From NCBI RefSeq assembly GCF_013822795.1, contig NZ_PNLB01000022.1:35224-99223 (forward strand): a stretch of DNA of 64,000 bases, read 5' to 3'. The notes under the pieces were generated by a model. That model was given only the letters and a program-made list of their open reading frames with translations, did no database searches and was not told where the DNA came from. How positions within the stretch are numbered: the first letter of the stretch is position 1; the number at the start of each line of letters is the position of its first letter. Positions 51,726 to 60,979 of this stretch are shown piece after piece. A program made the position numbers and the translations under genes. Source of the stretch: Phenylobacterium sp. GTDB lineage: Bacteria; Pseudomonadota; Alphaproteobacteria; Caulobacterales; Caulobacteraceae.

Positions 51726-51930
51726 GCTTTCCCCTCACCCTAACCCTCTCCCCCAAGGGGGCGAGGGAGCAGGTTGGTGCTGACCGGAGACAGCTTTCCC
51801 TCTCCCCGCTTGAGGGGAGAGGGCAGGGTGAGGGGAGGCGGCGTGGAGCGGCGCTCTGCTGCCTTGGGATTTTGCGGCGGATAGGTGGGTGTCCCCCTCA
51901 CCCTAACCCTCTCCCCCAAGGGGGCGAGGG
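51726..51930. repeat. cluster of intergenic palindromic repeats
   Basis: One complete unit plus one arm: 51728-51770 (ctcaccctaaccctctcccc, aagggggcgaggg), 51798-51835 (ccctctccccgcttgagggg, agggcagggtgagggg), core gcgtggagcggcgctctgct, and 51893-51930 (repeat of the first arm). It separates the hydrolase gene from the convergent bioA. Confidence 0.75.
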
Positions 51931-51955
51931 AACAGGCCGGAGTGGGACGGAGCCG

Positions 51956-53224
51956 TTACTTGCCCAGCAGCACAGCCCGGATCGCGCCGGTGAGCTGGGC
52001 GAGCTCGGCGTTGGTGGTGACGTAGGGCGGGGTCAGGTAGACGACCTTGCCCATCGGGCGGATCCAGCAGCCGTGCTCGGCGAAGGCCATGCAGAGCGGG
52101 CCGGTCTCGACCGGGTGGTCGAACTCGACGACGCCGATAGCGCCGTAGGTGCGCACGTCGACGACGCCGGGGGCGGCGCGGCAGGGCTCCAGCCCGTCGG
52201 CGAGGGCGGCGTTGATGCGGGCGACGTCGGCCTTCCACTGGCCGGTCTCGAAGATGTCGAGGCTGGCGTTGGCGGCGGCGCAGGCCAGCGGATTGGCCAT
52301 GTAGGTCGGGCCGTGCATCAGCGCTGCGCCGGCGTCGTCGGACCAGAAGGCCTCGAAGACCTTGCTGCGGGCGATGGCGGCCGAGAGCGGCAGGGTGCCG
52401 CCGGTCAACGCCTTGGACAGGGTCACGATGTCCGGCGTCACGCCCGAGCCCGAGCAGGCGAACAGGTCGCCGGTGCGGCCGAAGCCGACGAAGATCTCGT
52501 CGAAGATCAGCAGCAGGTCGTGCTTGTCGGCCAGCCGGCGCAGGGTGCGCAGCACCTCGTCGGAGTGGAACAGCATGCCGCCGGCGCCCTGGATGCGCGG
52601 CTCGACGATGATGGCGGCGATCTCGCCGGCCTTCTCGCCCATCAGGGCGTCGAGGGCGGCCTCGGAGGCGGCGTCGACCGGCAGGGCGGTGACGATCTGC
52701 GACGGCATGACCCCGGCGAACAGGCTGTGCATGCCTTCTTCGGGATCGCAGATGGTCATCGTGGCCAGGGTGTCGCCGTGATAGCCGCCCTGGAAGCTGA
52801 GGAAGCGGGTGCGCCCGGCGACGCCACGGTTGATCCAGTATTGCAGCGCCATCTTCATGGCGATCTCGACCGAGACCGAGCCGCTCTCGGCGAAGAACAC
52901 GTGGTTTAGGTCGCCGGGCAGCAGGTCGGCGAGCCGGCGGGCGAGGCGATAGGCCGGCTCGTGCGCCAGGCCGCCGAACATCACGTGCGGCGCGCGTTCG
53001 AGCTGGGCGGTGACCGCGGCGCGGATGTGCGGGTGATTGTAGCCGTGGCAGGCCGTCCACCAGGAGGCGATGCCGTCGACCAGCTCGCGGCCGTCCTCGA
53101 GAATGATCCGCGCGCCCTGCGTGCGAGCTACCGCTAGGGGAGCTGGCGCGGTCTTCATCTGACAGTAGGGGCGCCAGACGTTGCGGGCGTCTTGGGTGAG
53201 CCAGTCCGGTGTCGGGAAAGTCAT
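51956..53224 (-). CDS. bioA: adenosylmethionine--8-amino-7-oxononanoate transaminase
   Basis: A 422-residue fold-type I PLP enzyme making 7,8-diaminopelargonate in biotin synthesis, with SAM as amino donor. Features are VWRPYCQM, DGIASWWTACHGYNHP, ESGSVSVEIAMKMALQYW, DEIFVGFGRTG and the PLP Lys in TLSKALTGG. It starts at ATG 53224 (MTFPTPDWL). It is transcribed away from bioF-bioD, with only 49 bp between starts. Confidence 0.95.
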   Translation of the reverse strand: MTFPTPDWLTQDARNVWRPYCQMKTAPAPLAVARTQGARIILEDGRELVDGIASWWTACHGYNHPHIRAAVTAQLERAPHVMFGGLAHEPAYRLARRLADLLPGDLNHVFFAESGSVSVEIAMKMALQYWINRGVAGRTRFLSFQGGYHGDTLATMTICDPEEGMHSLFAGVMPSQIVTALPVDAASEAALDALMGEKAGEIAAIIVEPRIQGAGGMLFHSDEVLRTLRRLADKHDLLLIFDEIFVGFGRTGDLFACSGSGVTPDIVTLSKALTGGTLPLSAAIARSKVFEAFWSDDAGAALMHGPTYMANPLACAAANASLDIFETGQWKADVARINAALADGLEPCRAAPGVVDVRTYGAIGVVEFDHPVETGPLCMAFAEHGCWIRPMGKVVYLTPPYVTTNAELAQLTGAIRAVLLGK

Positions 53225-53273
53225 GGTCGCTGGCTTTAACGGAAGCCCAGGCTCGTGCATACCGCGCGCCGTG

Positions 53274-54422
53274 ATGGACAGTTTGACCGCTTTCGCCCAG
53301 TCCAAGCTCGACGCGCTCGAGGCGCGCAGTTTGAAACGCACCCTGGTCCCGACCCGCCGGATGGACGGGCTGTGGGTCGAGCGTAACGGGCGGCGGCTGC
53401 TGTCCTTCTCGTGCAACGACTACCTGAACCTCTCGCACCATCCGGCGGTGAAGGCCGCTGCTCTGGCCGCGGTGGAGGCCCATGGGGTCGGCTCGGGGGC
53501 GTCGCGGCTGGTGACCGGCGACAACCCGATCTTCGGCGAGCTCGAGGCGCGGCTGGCGGCGCTGAAGGGCGCGGAGGCCGCCTGCGTGTTCGGTTCGGGC
53601 TACCTGGCCAATTCCGGGATCATCCCGACCTTCGTCGGCGAGGGCGACCTGATCCTGATCGACGAGCTGGCGCATGCCTGCATCTGGTCGGGCTCGCAGC
53701 TGTCGCGGGCCAGGATCGTGCCGTTCGCCCACAACGATGTCGCCGACCTCGCCGCCAAGCTGAGCGCCTATCGCGGCGAGGCCGGGCGGGCGCTGATCGC
53801 CACGGACGGGGTGTTCTCGATGGACGGCGACGTGGCGCCGCTGGACGAGATTTCGGCCTTGGCCCAAGCGCATGAGGCCTGGCTGCTGGTCGACGACGCC
53901 CACGGCCTGGGCGTGCTGGGCGAGGGGCGCGGGACGGCGGCGATGTTCCCGGGCGCAAGGATCGACCTCGCGATGGGCACCTTCTCCAAGGCGCTGGGCG
54001 GTTACGGCGCCTATGTCTGCGCCAGCGCGCCGGTGATCGACTTCATCAAGACCCGCACGCGCACGGTGGTCTATACGACCGGCCTGCCGCCGGCGAACGC
54101 CGCGGCGGCGCTGGCGGCGCTGGACGTGATCGCCGCCGAGCCGGAGCGGGTGGCCGCGGTGCTGGCCAAGGCGCGGCGCTTCACCCGGGCGCTGAACCTG
54201 CCCGAAGCGACCAGCGCGGTGGTGCCGATCGTGCTGGGCGAGGCCGACCGCACCCTGGCGGCGGCCAAGGCGCTGGAGGCGCAAGGCTTCCTGGTGGTTG
54301 CGATCCGGCCGCCGACCGTGCCGGCGGGCACCGCGCGGCTGCGGGTGGCGTTCACGGCGCGACATCCGGACGAAGAGATCGATCGTCTGGCGGCGGCGGT
54401 TCGCCCGCTGATGGAGGCCTGA
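53274..54422 (+). CDS. bioF: 8-amino-7-oxononanoate synthase
   Basis: A 382-residue alpha-oxoamine synthase that condenses pimeloyl thioester with alanine. Motifs are SFSCNDYLNLSHHPAVK, GSGASRLVTGDNPIFGELE, VDDAHGLGVLGE and the PLP Lys in TFSKALGGYGAYV. ATG 53274 (MDSLTAF) gives the family length. Its stop overlaps the bioD start (TGATG). Confidence 0.95.
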   Translation: MDSLTAFAQSKLDALEARSLKRTLVPTRRMDGLWVERNGRRLLSFSCNDYLNLSHHPAVKAAALAAVEAHGVGSGASRLVTGDNPIFGELEARLAALKGAEAACVFGSGYLANSGIIPTFVGEGDLILIDELAHACIWSGSQLSRARIVPFAHNDVADLAAKLSAYRGEAGRALIATDGVFSMDGDVAPLDEISALAQAHEAWLLVDDAHGLGVLGEGRGTAAMFPGARIDLAMGTFSKALGGYGAYVCASAPVIDFIKTRTRTVVYTTGLPPANAAAALAALDVIAAEPERVAAVLAKARRFTRALNLPEATSAVVPIVLGEADRTLAAAKALEAQGFLVVAIRPPTVPAGTARLRVAFTARHPDEEIDRLAAAVRPLMEA

Positions 54423-55081
54423 TGCGCCAGCTGTTCGTCACCGGCGCCCATACCGACGTCGGCAAGACCTATGTCGCCTGCGCCATGCTGCGCGCGGCGC
54501 GCGCCAAGGGTCTGAGCGTCGCGGCGCTGAAGCCGGCGGTCAGCGGCATCGATCTCGCCGATTGGAGTGACAGCGATCCGGGCCGGCTGCTGGCGGCGAT
54601 GGACCGACCGCTGACCTTGGCCGAACTGGACGCGATCGCGCCGCTGCGGTTCGCCGCGCCGCTGTCGCCGCCGATGGCCGCGCGGCTGGAGGGCGTCGAG
54701 CTGCGGATCGCGAGCCTGACCGAGTTCTGCCGCGCTGGATTGGCGGCCAGCGCCGCCGACCTGATGCTGGTCGAGGGCGCCGGCGGGGTGATGTCGCCGA
54801 TGGCCGAGGATGGCACGGGCCTGGACCTGATGCTGGCGCTGGGCCTGCCGAGCGTGGTGGTCGGCGGGTCCTATCTGGGTTCGATCAGCCATACCCTGAC
54901 GGCGATCGAGACCCTGCGTTCGCGGGGGCTGCCGATCGCGGCGGTGGTGATCAGCCAGAGCGGCGAGCCGGACGCGCCGGACTTTGCGCAGACGGTCGCG
55001 AGCGTGGCGGCCTTCGCTGGCGAGGTGAACATCGTGGCTGCGGCGCGGGGGGCAGACGATTGGGCGAGCGAACTGGTCTGA
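54422..55081 (+). CDS. bioD: ATP-dependent dethiobiotin synthetase
   Basis: A 219-residue BioD closing the ureido ring of dethiobiotin. P-loop TGAHTDVGKTYVACAML is at residues 6-22, LKPAVSG carries the second Lys, and VEGAGGVMSPM is the metal/ATP switch region. Translation is coupled to bioF. bioB is not in this window. Confidence 0.95.
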   Translation: MRQLFVTGAHTDVGKTYVACAMLRAARAKGLSVAALKPAVSGIDLADWSDSDPGRLLAAMDRPLTLAELDAIAPLRFAAPLSPPMAARLEGVELRIASLTEFCRAGLAASAADLMLVEGAGGVMSPMAEDGTGLDLMLALGLPSVVVGGSYLGSISHTLTAIETLRSRGLPIAAVVISQSGEPDAPDFAQTVASVAAFAGEVNIVAAARGADDWASELV

Positions 55082-55104
55082 GGTCTGCGAGGCGGCGAGG
55101 GCGA

Positions 55105-55206
55105 TCCCCCTCACCTAACCTCTCCCCCAAGGGGGAGAGGGACTGAATAGGGTGTGCGCCATCGCTTCGTTCCCTCTCCCATTGGGAGAGGGTTAGGGTG
55201 AGGGGC
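55105..55206. repeat. intergenic palindromic repeats
   Basis: Arms at 55107-55145 (ccctcacctaacctctcccc, aagggggagaggg) and 55171-55206 (ccctctcccattgggagagg, gttagggtgagggg), then the core gcggagcggcgctctg. They lie between the convergent bioD and nhaA. Confidence 0.75.
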
Positions 55207-55229
55207 GGCGACGCGGAGCGGCGCTCTGT

Positions 55230-56417
55230 CTAGTCCGCGGCCTCGTTGCGCTGGCGTTGGGCGTAGGCGAGGACGCCCATGCCGACCAGGGCCGAGAGGA
55301 TAGAGCCGGCGATGACGCCCATCCGCACCTCGGTCTGGGCCAGGGTGTCGTTGGGATCGAAGGCCAGGCCGCCGATGAACAGGCTCATGGTGAAGCCGAC
55401 CCCGCAGAGCAGCGACACGCCGTAGAGTTCCAGCCACTTGGCCCCGGTCGGGCGGCGGGCGAGCTTGAGCCCGATCACCGCGGCGGCGAAGCCGAACACG
55501 CCGATCTGCTTGCCGAAGAACAGGCCCATGGCGATGCCGAGCGGCACCGGATTGGCCAGGGTCGAAAGCGACAGGCCCTGGAACGAGAAGCCGGCCGCAG
55601 CGAAGGCGAACAGCGGCAGGATCAGGTAGGCGACGTAGGGGTGCAGGCTCTCCATGAAGTGCTTCAGCGGCCCTTCGTGGCCCGGCTTGCGCGGGTCGAT
55701 CGGCACGGTCATGGCCGCGGCGACCCCGGCCAGCGAGGTGTTGACCCCGCTCTTCAGGCAGAAGGCCCAGGCGAGCGCGAAGCAGGCCGCATAGAACAGG
55801 TACGGGGCCGACTTCCACTTCGACATCAGCGCCATCAGGGCGATGGACGCGGCCGCGCCGCCCAGCGCGTACATGTTGACGTCGGAGGTGAAGAGGATGG
55901 CGATCAGCGCCACCGCGCCGAGGTCGTCGGCGATGGCCAGGGTCAGCAGGAAGATCCGCAGCGAAGGCGGCAGCCGCGGTCCGGCCACGGCCAGGGCGGC
56001 GAGCGCGAAGGCGATGTCGGTGGCGGTGGGGGTCGGCCAGCCCTGCGGCGCGCCGCCTTGGCCGAGATTGAACAGCAGATAGACGCCAGCCGGGGCGATC
56101 ATGCCGCCGAGCGCGGCCAGCACCGGCAGGGCCAGGCGGCGCGGATTGGACAGCTCGCCGCGCAGGATCTCGTGTTTGATCTCAAGCCCGACGACGAAGA
56201 AGAAGATCGCCATCAAGCCTTCCTTGATCCACCGATAGACCGGCTTCACCTCGTAGAACGAGCCGATCTGGATGGTGATCTCGTGCTTGATGAAGGCGAA
56301 GTAGTGATCGGCCCAAGGCGAGTTGGCCAGCGCCACGGCCAGCAGCGCCGCGGTGGTGAGGATCACGCCTGAAGCCGTCTCGGTCTTCAGGAAATCCAGG
56401 GTCAGTCGTCTTGCCAT
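55230..56417 (-). CDS. nhaA: Na+/H+ antiporter NhaA
   Basis: A 395-residue antiporter with about twelve helices. Present are LFFFVVGLEIKHE, GMIAPAGVY and the ion-binding pair in IADDLGAVALIAI (equivalents of Asp163/164). It expels Na+ or Li+ in exchange for protons under alkaline or salt stress. ATG 56417 (MARRLTLDFLKTE) is preferred; ATG 56432 would add five residues. Divergent from and close to selO. Confidence 0.94.
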   Translation of the reverse strand: MARRLTLDFLKTETASGVILTTAALLAVALANSPWADHYFAFIKHEITIQIGSFYEVKPVYRWIKEGLMAIFFFVVGLEIKHEILRGELSNPRRLALPVLAALGGMIAPAGVYLLFNLGQGGAPQGWPTPTATDIAFALAALAVAGPRLPPSLRIFLLTLAIADDLGAVALIAILFTSDVNMYALGGAAASIALMALMSKWKSAPYLFYAACFALAWAFCLKSGVNTSLAGVAAAMTVPIDPRKPGHEGPLKHFMESLHPYVAYLILPLFAFAAAGFSFQGLSLSTLANPVPLGIAMGLFFGKQIGVFGFAAAVIGLKLARRPTGAKWLELYGVSLLCGVGFTMSLFIGGLAFDPNDTLAQTEVRMGVIAGSILSALVGMGVLAYAQRQRNEAAD

Positions 56418-56493
56418 GGCACCGGTTACCATGGGGGGAAGAGGGGAAATACCGCAATCGGTCGTTGCTGGCGCCGATGTGATCGCGCATCTG

Positions 56494-57918
56494 ATGGATA
56501 TGCCCGTCTCGCCCGCTTATCGCCCCGACCCGCATGTCCAGGACCTCGGCCCGGCGTTCTTCGATCCGGTGGCGGCCGCTGATTTCCCGATGACTTTCCT
56601 GCGCTTCCGCAACGATCGGGCGGCGGCGAGCGTCGGACTGGATACCCTGACCGACGACGAATGGACGGCGCACTTCGGGCGGTTCGAGCCGCTGCCGGGC
56701 CAGCTGCCCCAGCCGCTGGCCATGCGTTATCACGGCCACCAGTTCCGCGTTTACAACCCCGACCTCGGCGACGGCCGCGGCTTCACCTTCGCCCAGCTGC
56801 GCGAGGCCGGAACCGGCCGGCTGCTGGAGCTGGGCACTAAAGGATCGGGCCAGACGCCTTGGTCGCGGGCCGGCGACGGGCGGCTGACCCTGAAGGGCGG
56901 CGTGCGCGAGGCGCTGGCCACGGCGATGCTGGAGGCGCTGGGGGTGCCGACCTCGCGATCGTTCTCGCTGATCGAGACCGGCGAGCAGCTGGTGCGCGGC
57001 GACGAGCCGAGCCCGACCCGCTCGTCGGTGCTGGTGCGGCTGTCGCACAGCCACATCCGGTTCGGGACCTTCCAGCGCCAGGCCTATCTGCAGGACGCCG
57101 CGGCCATTACGCGGCTCGTCGAGCATGTGGTCGAGCTCTACTACCCCGAACTGGGGAACGCGCCGGACAAGGGCGCGGCGCTGCTGGAGGCGGTGGCCGG
57201 CCGCGCGGCGCGGCTGACCGCGCGCTGGATGGCGGCCGGGTTCGTGCACGGGGTGCTGAACACCGACAACATGAACATCACCGGCGAGAGCTTCGACTAC
57301 GGCCCCTACCGGTTCCTGCCGCACAATGACCCGAACTTCACGGCCGCCTATTTCGACACCGCCGGGCTCTACAGCTTCGGCCGCCAGCCCGAGACGGTGT
57401 TCTGGAACCTGCAGCAGCTGGCCGGCTGCCTGGCGCAGGTCGCCGACCAGGATGCGCTGATCGCGGCGCTGAACGGCTTCGGTCCCGCCTATCGCCAGGA
57501 GCTGGCCAGGGCGCTGCTGAACCGGCTGGGGCTCAAGCGCGGCGAGGAGGCGGCCGAGGTCGCCTTCGCCAACGCCACGTTCAGGGCCATCGCCGAGGGC
57601 GGCGACCGCCTGCGCTGGGAGCCGTTCTTCTTCGACTGGTTCTGCGGCGACGAGGGGCGGGCGCTGGCGAGCCTGCGCGGCGACATCTATGCGGGCGAGG
57701 CGTTCGACGACTTCCGGGCGCAGATCAAAGGCTTCCAACCCGAACGGCCCGAACGTCTGAGCGACGCATACTTCGCCGCGCCGGAGCCGCAGGAGCTGCT
57801 GATCGACGAGATCGAGGCTATCTGGGCCGACATCGCCGAGCGCGACGACTGGAGCGCGTTCCACGCCAAGCTGGCGGCGATCGAGACGGCGCGGACCGCC
57901 TGGGCGCTGGGAACCTAG
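56494..57918 (+). CDS. selO: protein adenylyltransferase SelO (YdiU/UPF0061)
   Basis: About 474 residues of the SelO pseudokinase family, which transfers AMP from ATP to Ser/Thr/Tyr of redox-related proteins. Diagnostic are RYHGHQFRVYNPDLGDGRGF, KGSGQTPWSRAGDGRLTLKGGVRE, RGDEPSPTRSSVLVRLSHSHIRFG and HGVLNTDNMNITGESFDYGP. No selenocysteine is present at the C-terminus, as in most bacterial members. Start uncertain: ATG 56494 or 56500 fits family N-termini; ATG 56431 is a longer alternative. Confidence 0.92.
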   Translation: MDMPVSPAYRPDPHVQDLGPAFFDPVAAADFPMTFLRFRNDRAAASVGLDTLTDDEWTAHFGRFEPLPGQLPQPLAMRYHGHQFRVYNPDLGDGRGFTFAQLREAGTGRLLELGTKGSGQTPWSRAGDGRLTLKGGVREALATAMLEALGVPTSRSFSLIETGEQLVRGDEPSPTRSSVLVRLSHSHIRFGTFQRQAYLQDAAAITRLVEHVVELYYPELGNAPDKGAALLEAVAGRAARLTARWMAAGFVHGVLNTDNMNITGESFDYGPYRFLPHNDPNFTAAYFDTAGLYSFGRQPETVFWNLQQLAGCLAQVADQDALIAALNGFGPAYRQELARALLNRLGLKRGEEAAEVAFANATFRAIAEGGDRLRWEPFFFDWFCGDEGRALASLRGDIYAGEAFDDFRAQIKGFQPERPERLSDAYFAAPEPQELLIDEIEAIWADIAERDDWSAFHAKLAAIETARTAWALGT

Positions 57919-57964
57919 GCGGGCCGGCGTGGTTGGCTCTTCCTCAGTAGGAGGAGAGTTCGCC

Positions 57965-58150
57965 ATGCCTCGCGGAGAGAAGTCGAAGTACACCGACAAG
58001 CAGGAACGCAAGGCCGACCACATCGCCCAGAGCTATGAGGACAAGGGCGTCTCGGAGCGGGAAGCCGAGCGTCGGGCCTGGGCGACGGTCAACAAGCAGG
58101 ACGGCGGCGGCAAGGCGCCCGGCGGTTCCGGGCGCAAGACGGCGCACTAG
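57965..58150 (+). CDS. small charged protein, 'plasmid stabilization'-type
   Basis: A 61-residue highly charged protein: MPRGEKSKYTDKQERKADHI, then SEREAERRAWATVNKQDGG and a basic Gly/Lys tail. Homologues are often labelled plasmid stabilization protein without experimental support. It looks like a small nucleic-acid-associated or stress protein. A strong GGAGGAG lies 8-9 nt upstream. Convergent with the TetR gene 3 bp away. Confidence 0.82.
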   Translation: MPRGEKSKYTDKQERKADHIAQSYEDKGVSEREAERRAWATVNKQDGGGKAPGGSGRKTAH

Positions 58151-58153
58151 GCG

Positions 58154-58825
58154 CTAGAGGATCGTCAGCTTCAGTTGCATCGCCTCGGCCTCGACGGCCT
58201 TCAGGCGCGTGGGATCGGCGAGCAGCCCGCGTAGCGCCAGGCGTGCGCTGGCCCTGGCCTGGGCCTGCGGCGAGGCGGGAAGGGCGGCGAGCACGCTGGT
58301 TTCGCTGAGCTGCAGCAGTTGTTCGGCCGCCAGGTTTGGCAGGTCGCAGACTAGCGCGCCGCTGGCGACGCCGGCCTCGATCAGATTGCGGTAGTGGGCG
58401 ACCAGGTCCGCGCGCGCTTGCTGGGCCGGGCCGAACTGCGGCTTGCGAAGCTCCGGCAGGTAGAAGATCGCCGGCAAGGCGCGGTCGACCGACGCGACGA
58501 GCGCGGCTTCCTCGTAGAGGCTCTTGAAAAGGGCGGTCTCGGGCGGCCGGCCCAGCGCGTTCAGTCGGCCGTAGAAGCCGAGCGAGGGCTGGACCAGAAA
58601 GACGACCAGATCGTTGAGCAGCGCGTCCTTGGTCGGGAACAGGTTGAACAGCGAGGCGGTCGCCACGCCGAGCGCCTGGGCGATCATGCGGATGCTTGCG
58701 CCGGTGTAGCCTTCTGCGCTGATCAGCTGCGCGGCGGTCAGGAATACCGCCTCGCGGGTCAGGTGCGGACGGCCGTCGCCGCGCGGGCGGCCGACGGGGC
58801 GGCGGTTTGGCGTCGGAACGGTCAT
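58154..58825 (-). CDS. TetR family transcriptional regulator
   Basis: A 223-residue TetR protein with N-terminal HTH (FLTAAQLISAEGYTGASIRMIAQALGVATASLFNLFPTKDALL). The C-terminal ligand domain lacks recognisable specificity. Divergent from the Rieske oxygenase gene; the 133-bp gap contains GATCGATC and A/T-rich flanks (58868-58890) that may be its operator. It likely controls the oxygenase. Confidence 0.87.
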   Translation of the reverse strand: MTVPTPNRRPVGRPRGDGRPHLTREAVFLTAAQLISAEGYTGASIRMIAQALGVATASLFNLFPTKDALLNDLVVFLVQPSLGFYGRLNALGRPPETALFKSLYEEAALVASVDRALPAIFYLPELRKPQFGPAQQARADLVAHYRNLIEAGVASGALVCDLPNLAAEQLLQLSETSVLAALPASPQAQARASARLALRGLLADPTRLKAVEAEAMQLKLTIL

Positions 58826-58958
58826 CGCGTCAGGGCATAGCGCCGGTCGGTCCTTGCGTCTAATTTAAAACGATCGATCAAAATAATTGACTTGGGGCTA
58901 GCGCGGACCTATCGAGCGCCGAGGCTGGCGAAGACCGGCCATCGACGGAGGCGACGAG

Positions 58959-60080
58959 ATGGAAGCTTTGCCAGGGATCAGCGCGCAGGAGATCGCGCGG
59001 GCGCGGCGGCCGCTGGAAGCAGCCTGGACCTTGCCGCCGGCCGCCTATGTGCGCGCCGACATCCATAGGTTGGAAGCCGAGCGTATCCTGCGCCGCAGCT
59101 GGGCGCCGCTGGCGCGGGTCGATCAGCTGGCGGCCCCCGGGGACTACGTCGCCATGGAGCTGGCCGGCCAGCCGGTGCTGGTGGTTCACGGCCTGGATGG
59201 CGAGTTCCGGGTTATGGCCAACGTCTGCCGCCATCGCGCCGCGCCGGTCGCCGAGGGGGCGGGGCGGCGCAAGCTGTTCACCTGCCCCTATCACGCCTGG
59301 AGCTACGACACCGAAGGGCGGCTGGCGGCCGCGCCGCTGATGGACGGCGTGGCGGACTTCGCGCGCGAGGACTGCCGGCTGACCCAGTTCCGGAGCGAGG
59401 TCTGGCAGGGCTTCGTGATGGCTAATCTCGACCCGCAGGCCGAGCCGTTCGGCCCGCAGGTCGAGCCGTTGGCGAGAGCCTTCGAGGCGTTCGACATCGC
59501 CGGCATGGTTGTCGCCCGGACCCTGATCTACGACAGCGGCTGGAACTGGAAGGTGCTGGTCGAGAACTTCATGGAGGCCTACCACCACCTGGCCGCCCAT
59601 GCGCAGACCCTGGAACCGGGGTTCCACGCGCGCGACTCCATCGTGTTCGACAGCGACGGGCCGTGGTCGATCCTGCATATGCCGGCCGCCGCTGTGGACG
59701 CCGAGCGGCCGCGGCTGGTCCAGGGGCTGCCCGAGCAGCAGGCCGGGGCGTTGTTCGCGGCGGCCGCGTTTCCGCACTTCATGTTCGCCCTGCATGGCGA
59801 CGGCATGGCCTGGTACCAGGTGCTGCCGCTGGCCGGCGACCGCTTCACCCTGAAAATCCACCTCTGCGTCCCGCGCTACGTGCTGGACCTGGAGGGGGCC
59901 GACCACATCCTGGCCGAGTTGGAGCAGGTGACGGCGGCGATCCACGCCGAGGACATCGTCGTCAACGACCTGGTCTGGAAGGGCCTGAACGCGCCCACCA
60001 CCGGTCAGGGCCGGCTGGCGCCGCTGGAACGCTCGATCTGGCAGATGAACCAGTGGTGGCTGGCGAAGATGGGGGCCTAG
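58959..60080 (+). CDS. Rieske-type ring-hydroxylating oxygenase, alpha subunit
   Basis: A 373-residue oxygenase component. The Rieske 2Fe-2S ligands are C90, H92, C109 and H112 (CRH...CPYH), exactly C-x-H-x16-C-x2-H. The mononuclear iron motif is EAYHHLAAH near residue 206. It would hydroxylate or demethylate an aromatic or quaternary-amine substrate; no reductase or ferredoxin gene is adjacent, so it must share one. ATG 58959 has GGAGG at 7 nt. Its last 4 bases overlap the convergent transporter gene. Confidence 0.9.
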   Translation: MEALPGISAQEIARARRPLEAAWTLPPAAYVRADIHRLEAERILRRSWAPLARVDQLAAPGDYVAMELAGQPVLVVHGLDGEFRVMANVCRHRAAPVAEGAGRRKLFTCPYHAWSYDTEGRLAAAPLMDGVADFAREDCRLTQFRSEVWQGFVMANLDPQAEPFGPQVEPLARAFEAFDIAGMVVARTLIYDSGWNWKVLVENFMEAYHHLAAHAQTLEPGFHARDSIVFDSDGPWSILHMPAAAVDAERPRLVQGLPEQQAGALFAAAAFPHFMFALHGDGMAWYQVLPLAGDRFTLKIHLCVPRYVLDLEGADHILAELEQVTAAIHAEDIVVNDLVWKGLNAPTTGQGRLAPLERSIWQMNQWWLAKMGA

Positions 60081-60979
60081 GCCTTCCGCCGCGAGGCCGC
60101 CTGCGACAGCACCACGCCGAAGAGCGCGATGGCGCCGCCCAGCGACTGCAGCGGGCCGAGCGCCTCGGCGAACAGCAGCCAGCCGAGCAGAGCGGCGACC
60201 ACCGGCTGGATCAGGACCACGACCGAGGCCGTGGCGGCGGGCAGCCGGCCAAGCGCCCAGGCGATGGAGCCCTGGCCGGCCACGTGCATGACGCCGAGGC
60301 CGATCACCGCCGCCCAGCCGACCGTGGTGGCGGGAAGGATCTGTTCTCCCATCGCCAGGGCGGCGACCAGCAGCAGCGGGGCGCTGGCGACGCTGGACCA
60401 GAACATCACGCGGGTCGCGCCGACGCTGCGGCGCGCGGCGCTGATGGCCAGGAAGTAGAAGGCGTACCAGACCGCCGTGGTCAGGGCCAAGGCGTCGCCC
60501 AGCGGCGGATTGGCGCCCGGCGCGTGCGCCCCGCGGCCGATGGCCATCAGCCAGGCGCCGGCGACGGCGAGCGCCACGGCGGCGACGAACAGCTTGGCCG
60601 GTCGCTGCTTCAGGAAGATCCAGGCCGCGGCGGTGACCACCACCGGCGTCAGGTTGGTCAGCACGGTGGCGTTGGCGACCGAGGTGAAGTGGATGCTGTA
60701 GTGCCAGAAGGCCAGGTCGCAGGCGAAGGCCAGGCCAGCGATCAGGGCGAACCTGTTCGGTCGCCCGACGCCGCCCTCGCTGCGCAGCGCCATCAGGCCG
60801 AGCAGCGGCATGGCGAGAGCCACGCGCCAGAAGCCGACCGCCGCCGGGCCGGCGTCGGCCAGCCGCACCAGGATCGGCGCCAGGCCGATGATCGCCGCGC
60901 CGGCGACCAGCACGGCCAGCGCCTGGAGCTGGCCGCGGTCGCGCGAGGCCGTCGTGTCAGTCAAATCCCATCTCCGCAC
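60077..60979 (-). CDS. DMT family (EamA) transporter
   Basis: A 300-residue inner-membrane protein with about ten helices in two EamA repeats (LAPILVRLADAGPAAVGFWRVALAMPLL; TTVGWAAVIGLGVMHVAGQGSIAWALGRLPAATASVVVLIQPVVAALLGWLLF). Probably a metabolite exporter; substrate unknown. Starts possible are GTG 60979 (overlapping gluQ by 23 bp) and TTG 60964 with GGAG upstream. It is coupled to gluQ. Confidence 0.85.
   Translation of the reverse strand: MRRWDLTDTTASRDRGQLQALAVLVAGAAIIGLAPILVRLADAGPAAVGFWRVALAMPLLGLMALRSEGGVGRPNRFALIAGLAFACDLAFWHYSIHFTSVANATVLTNLTPVVVTAAAWIFLKQRPAKLFVAAVALAVAGAWLMAIGRGAHAPGANPPLGDALALTTAVWYAFYFLAISAARRSVGATRVMFWSSVASAPLLLVAALAMGEQILPATTVGWAAVIGLGVMHVAGQGSIAWALGRLPAATASVVVLIQPVVAALLGWLLFAEALGPLQSLGGAIALFGVVLSQAASRRKA

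Noticed and set aside
51903..54365. 820-codon minus-strand open frame across bioA and bioF
   Set aside because: Composition is Arg/His/Pro-rich and low in complexity, and it runs through both biotin genes in the wrong frame.
57965..58150. Plasmid-derived stabilization gene indicating an integrated plasmid
   Set aside because: The family name is a database habit; flanking genes are ordinary chromosomal ones and no replication, partition or integration genes are present.
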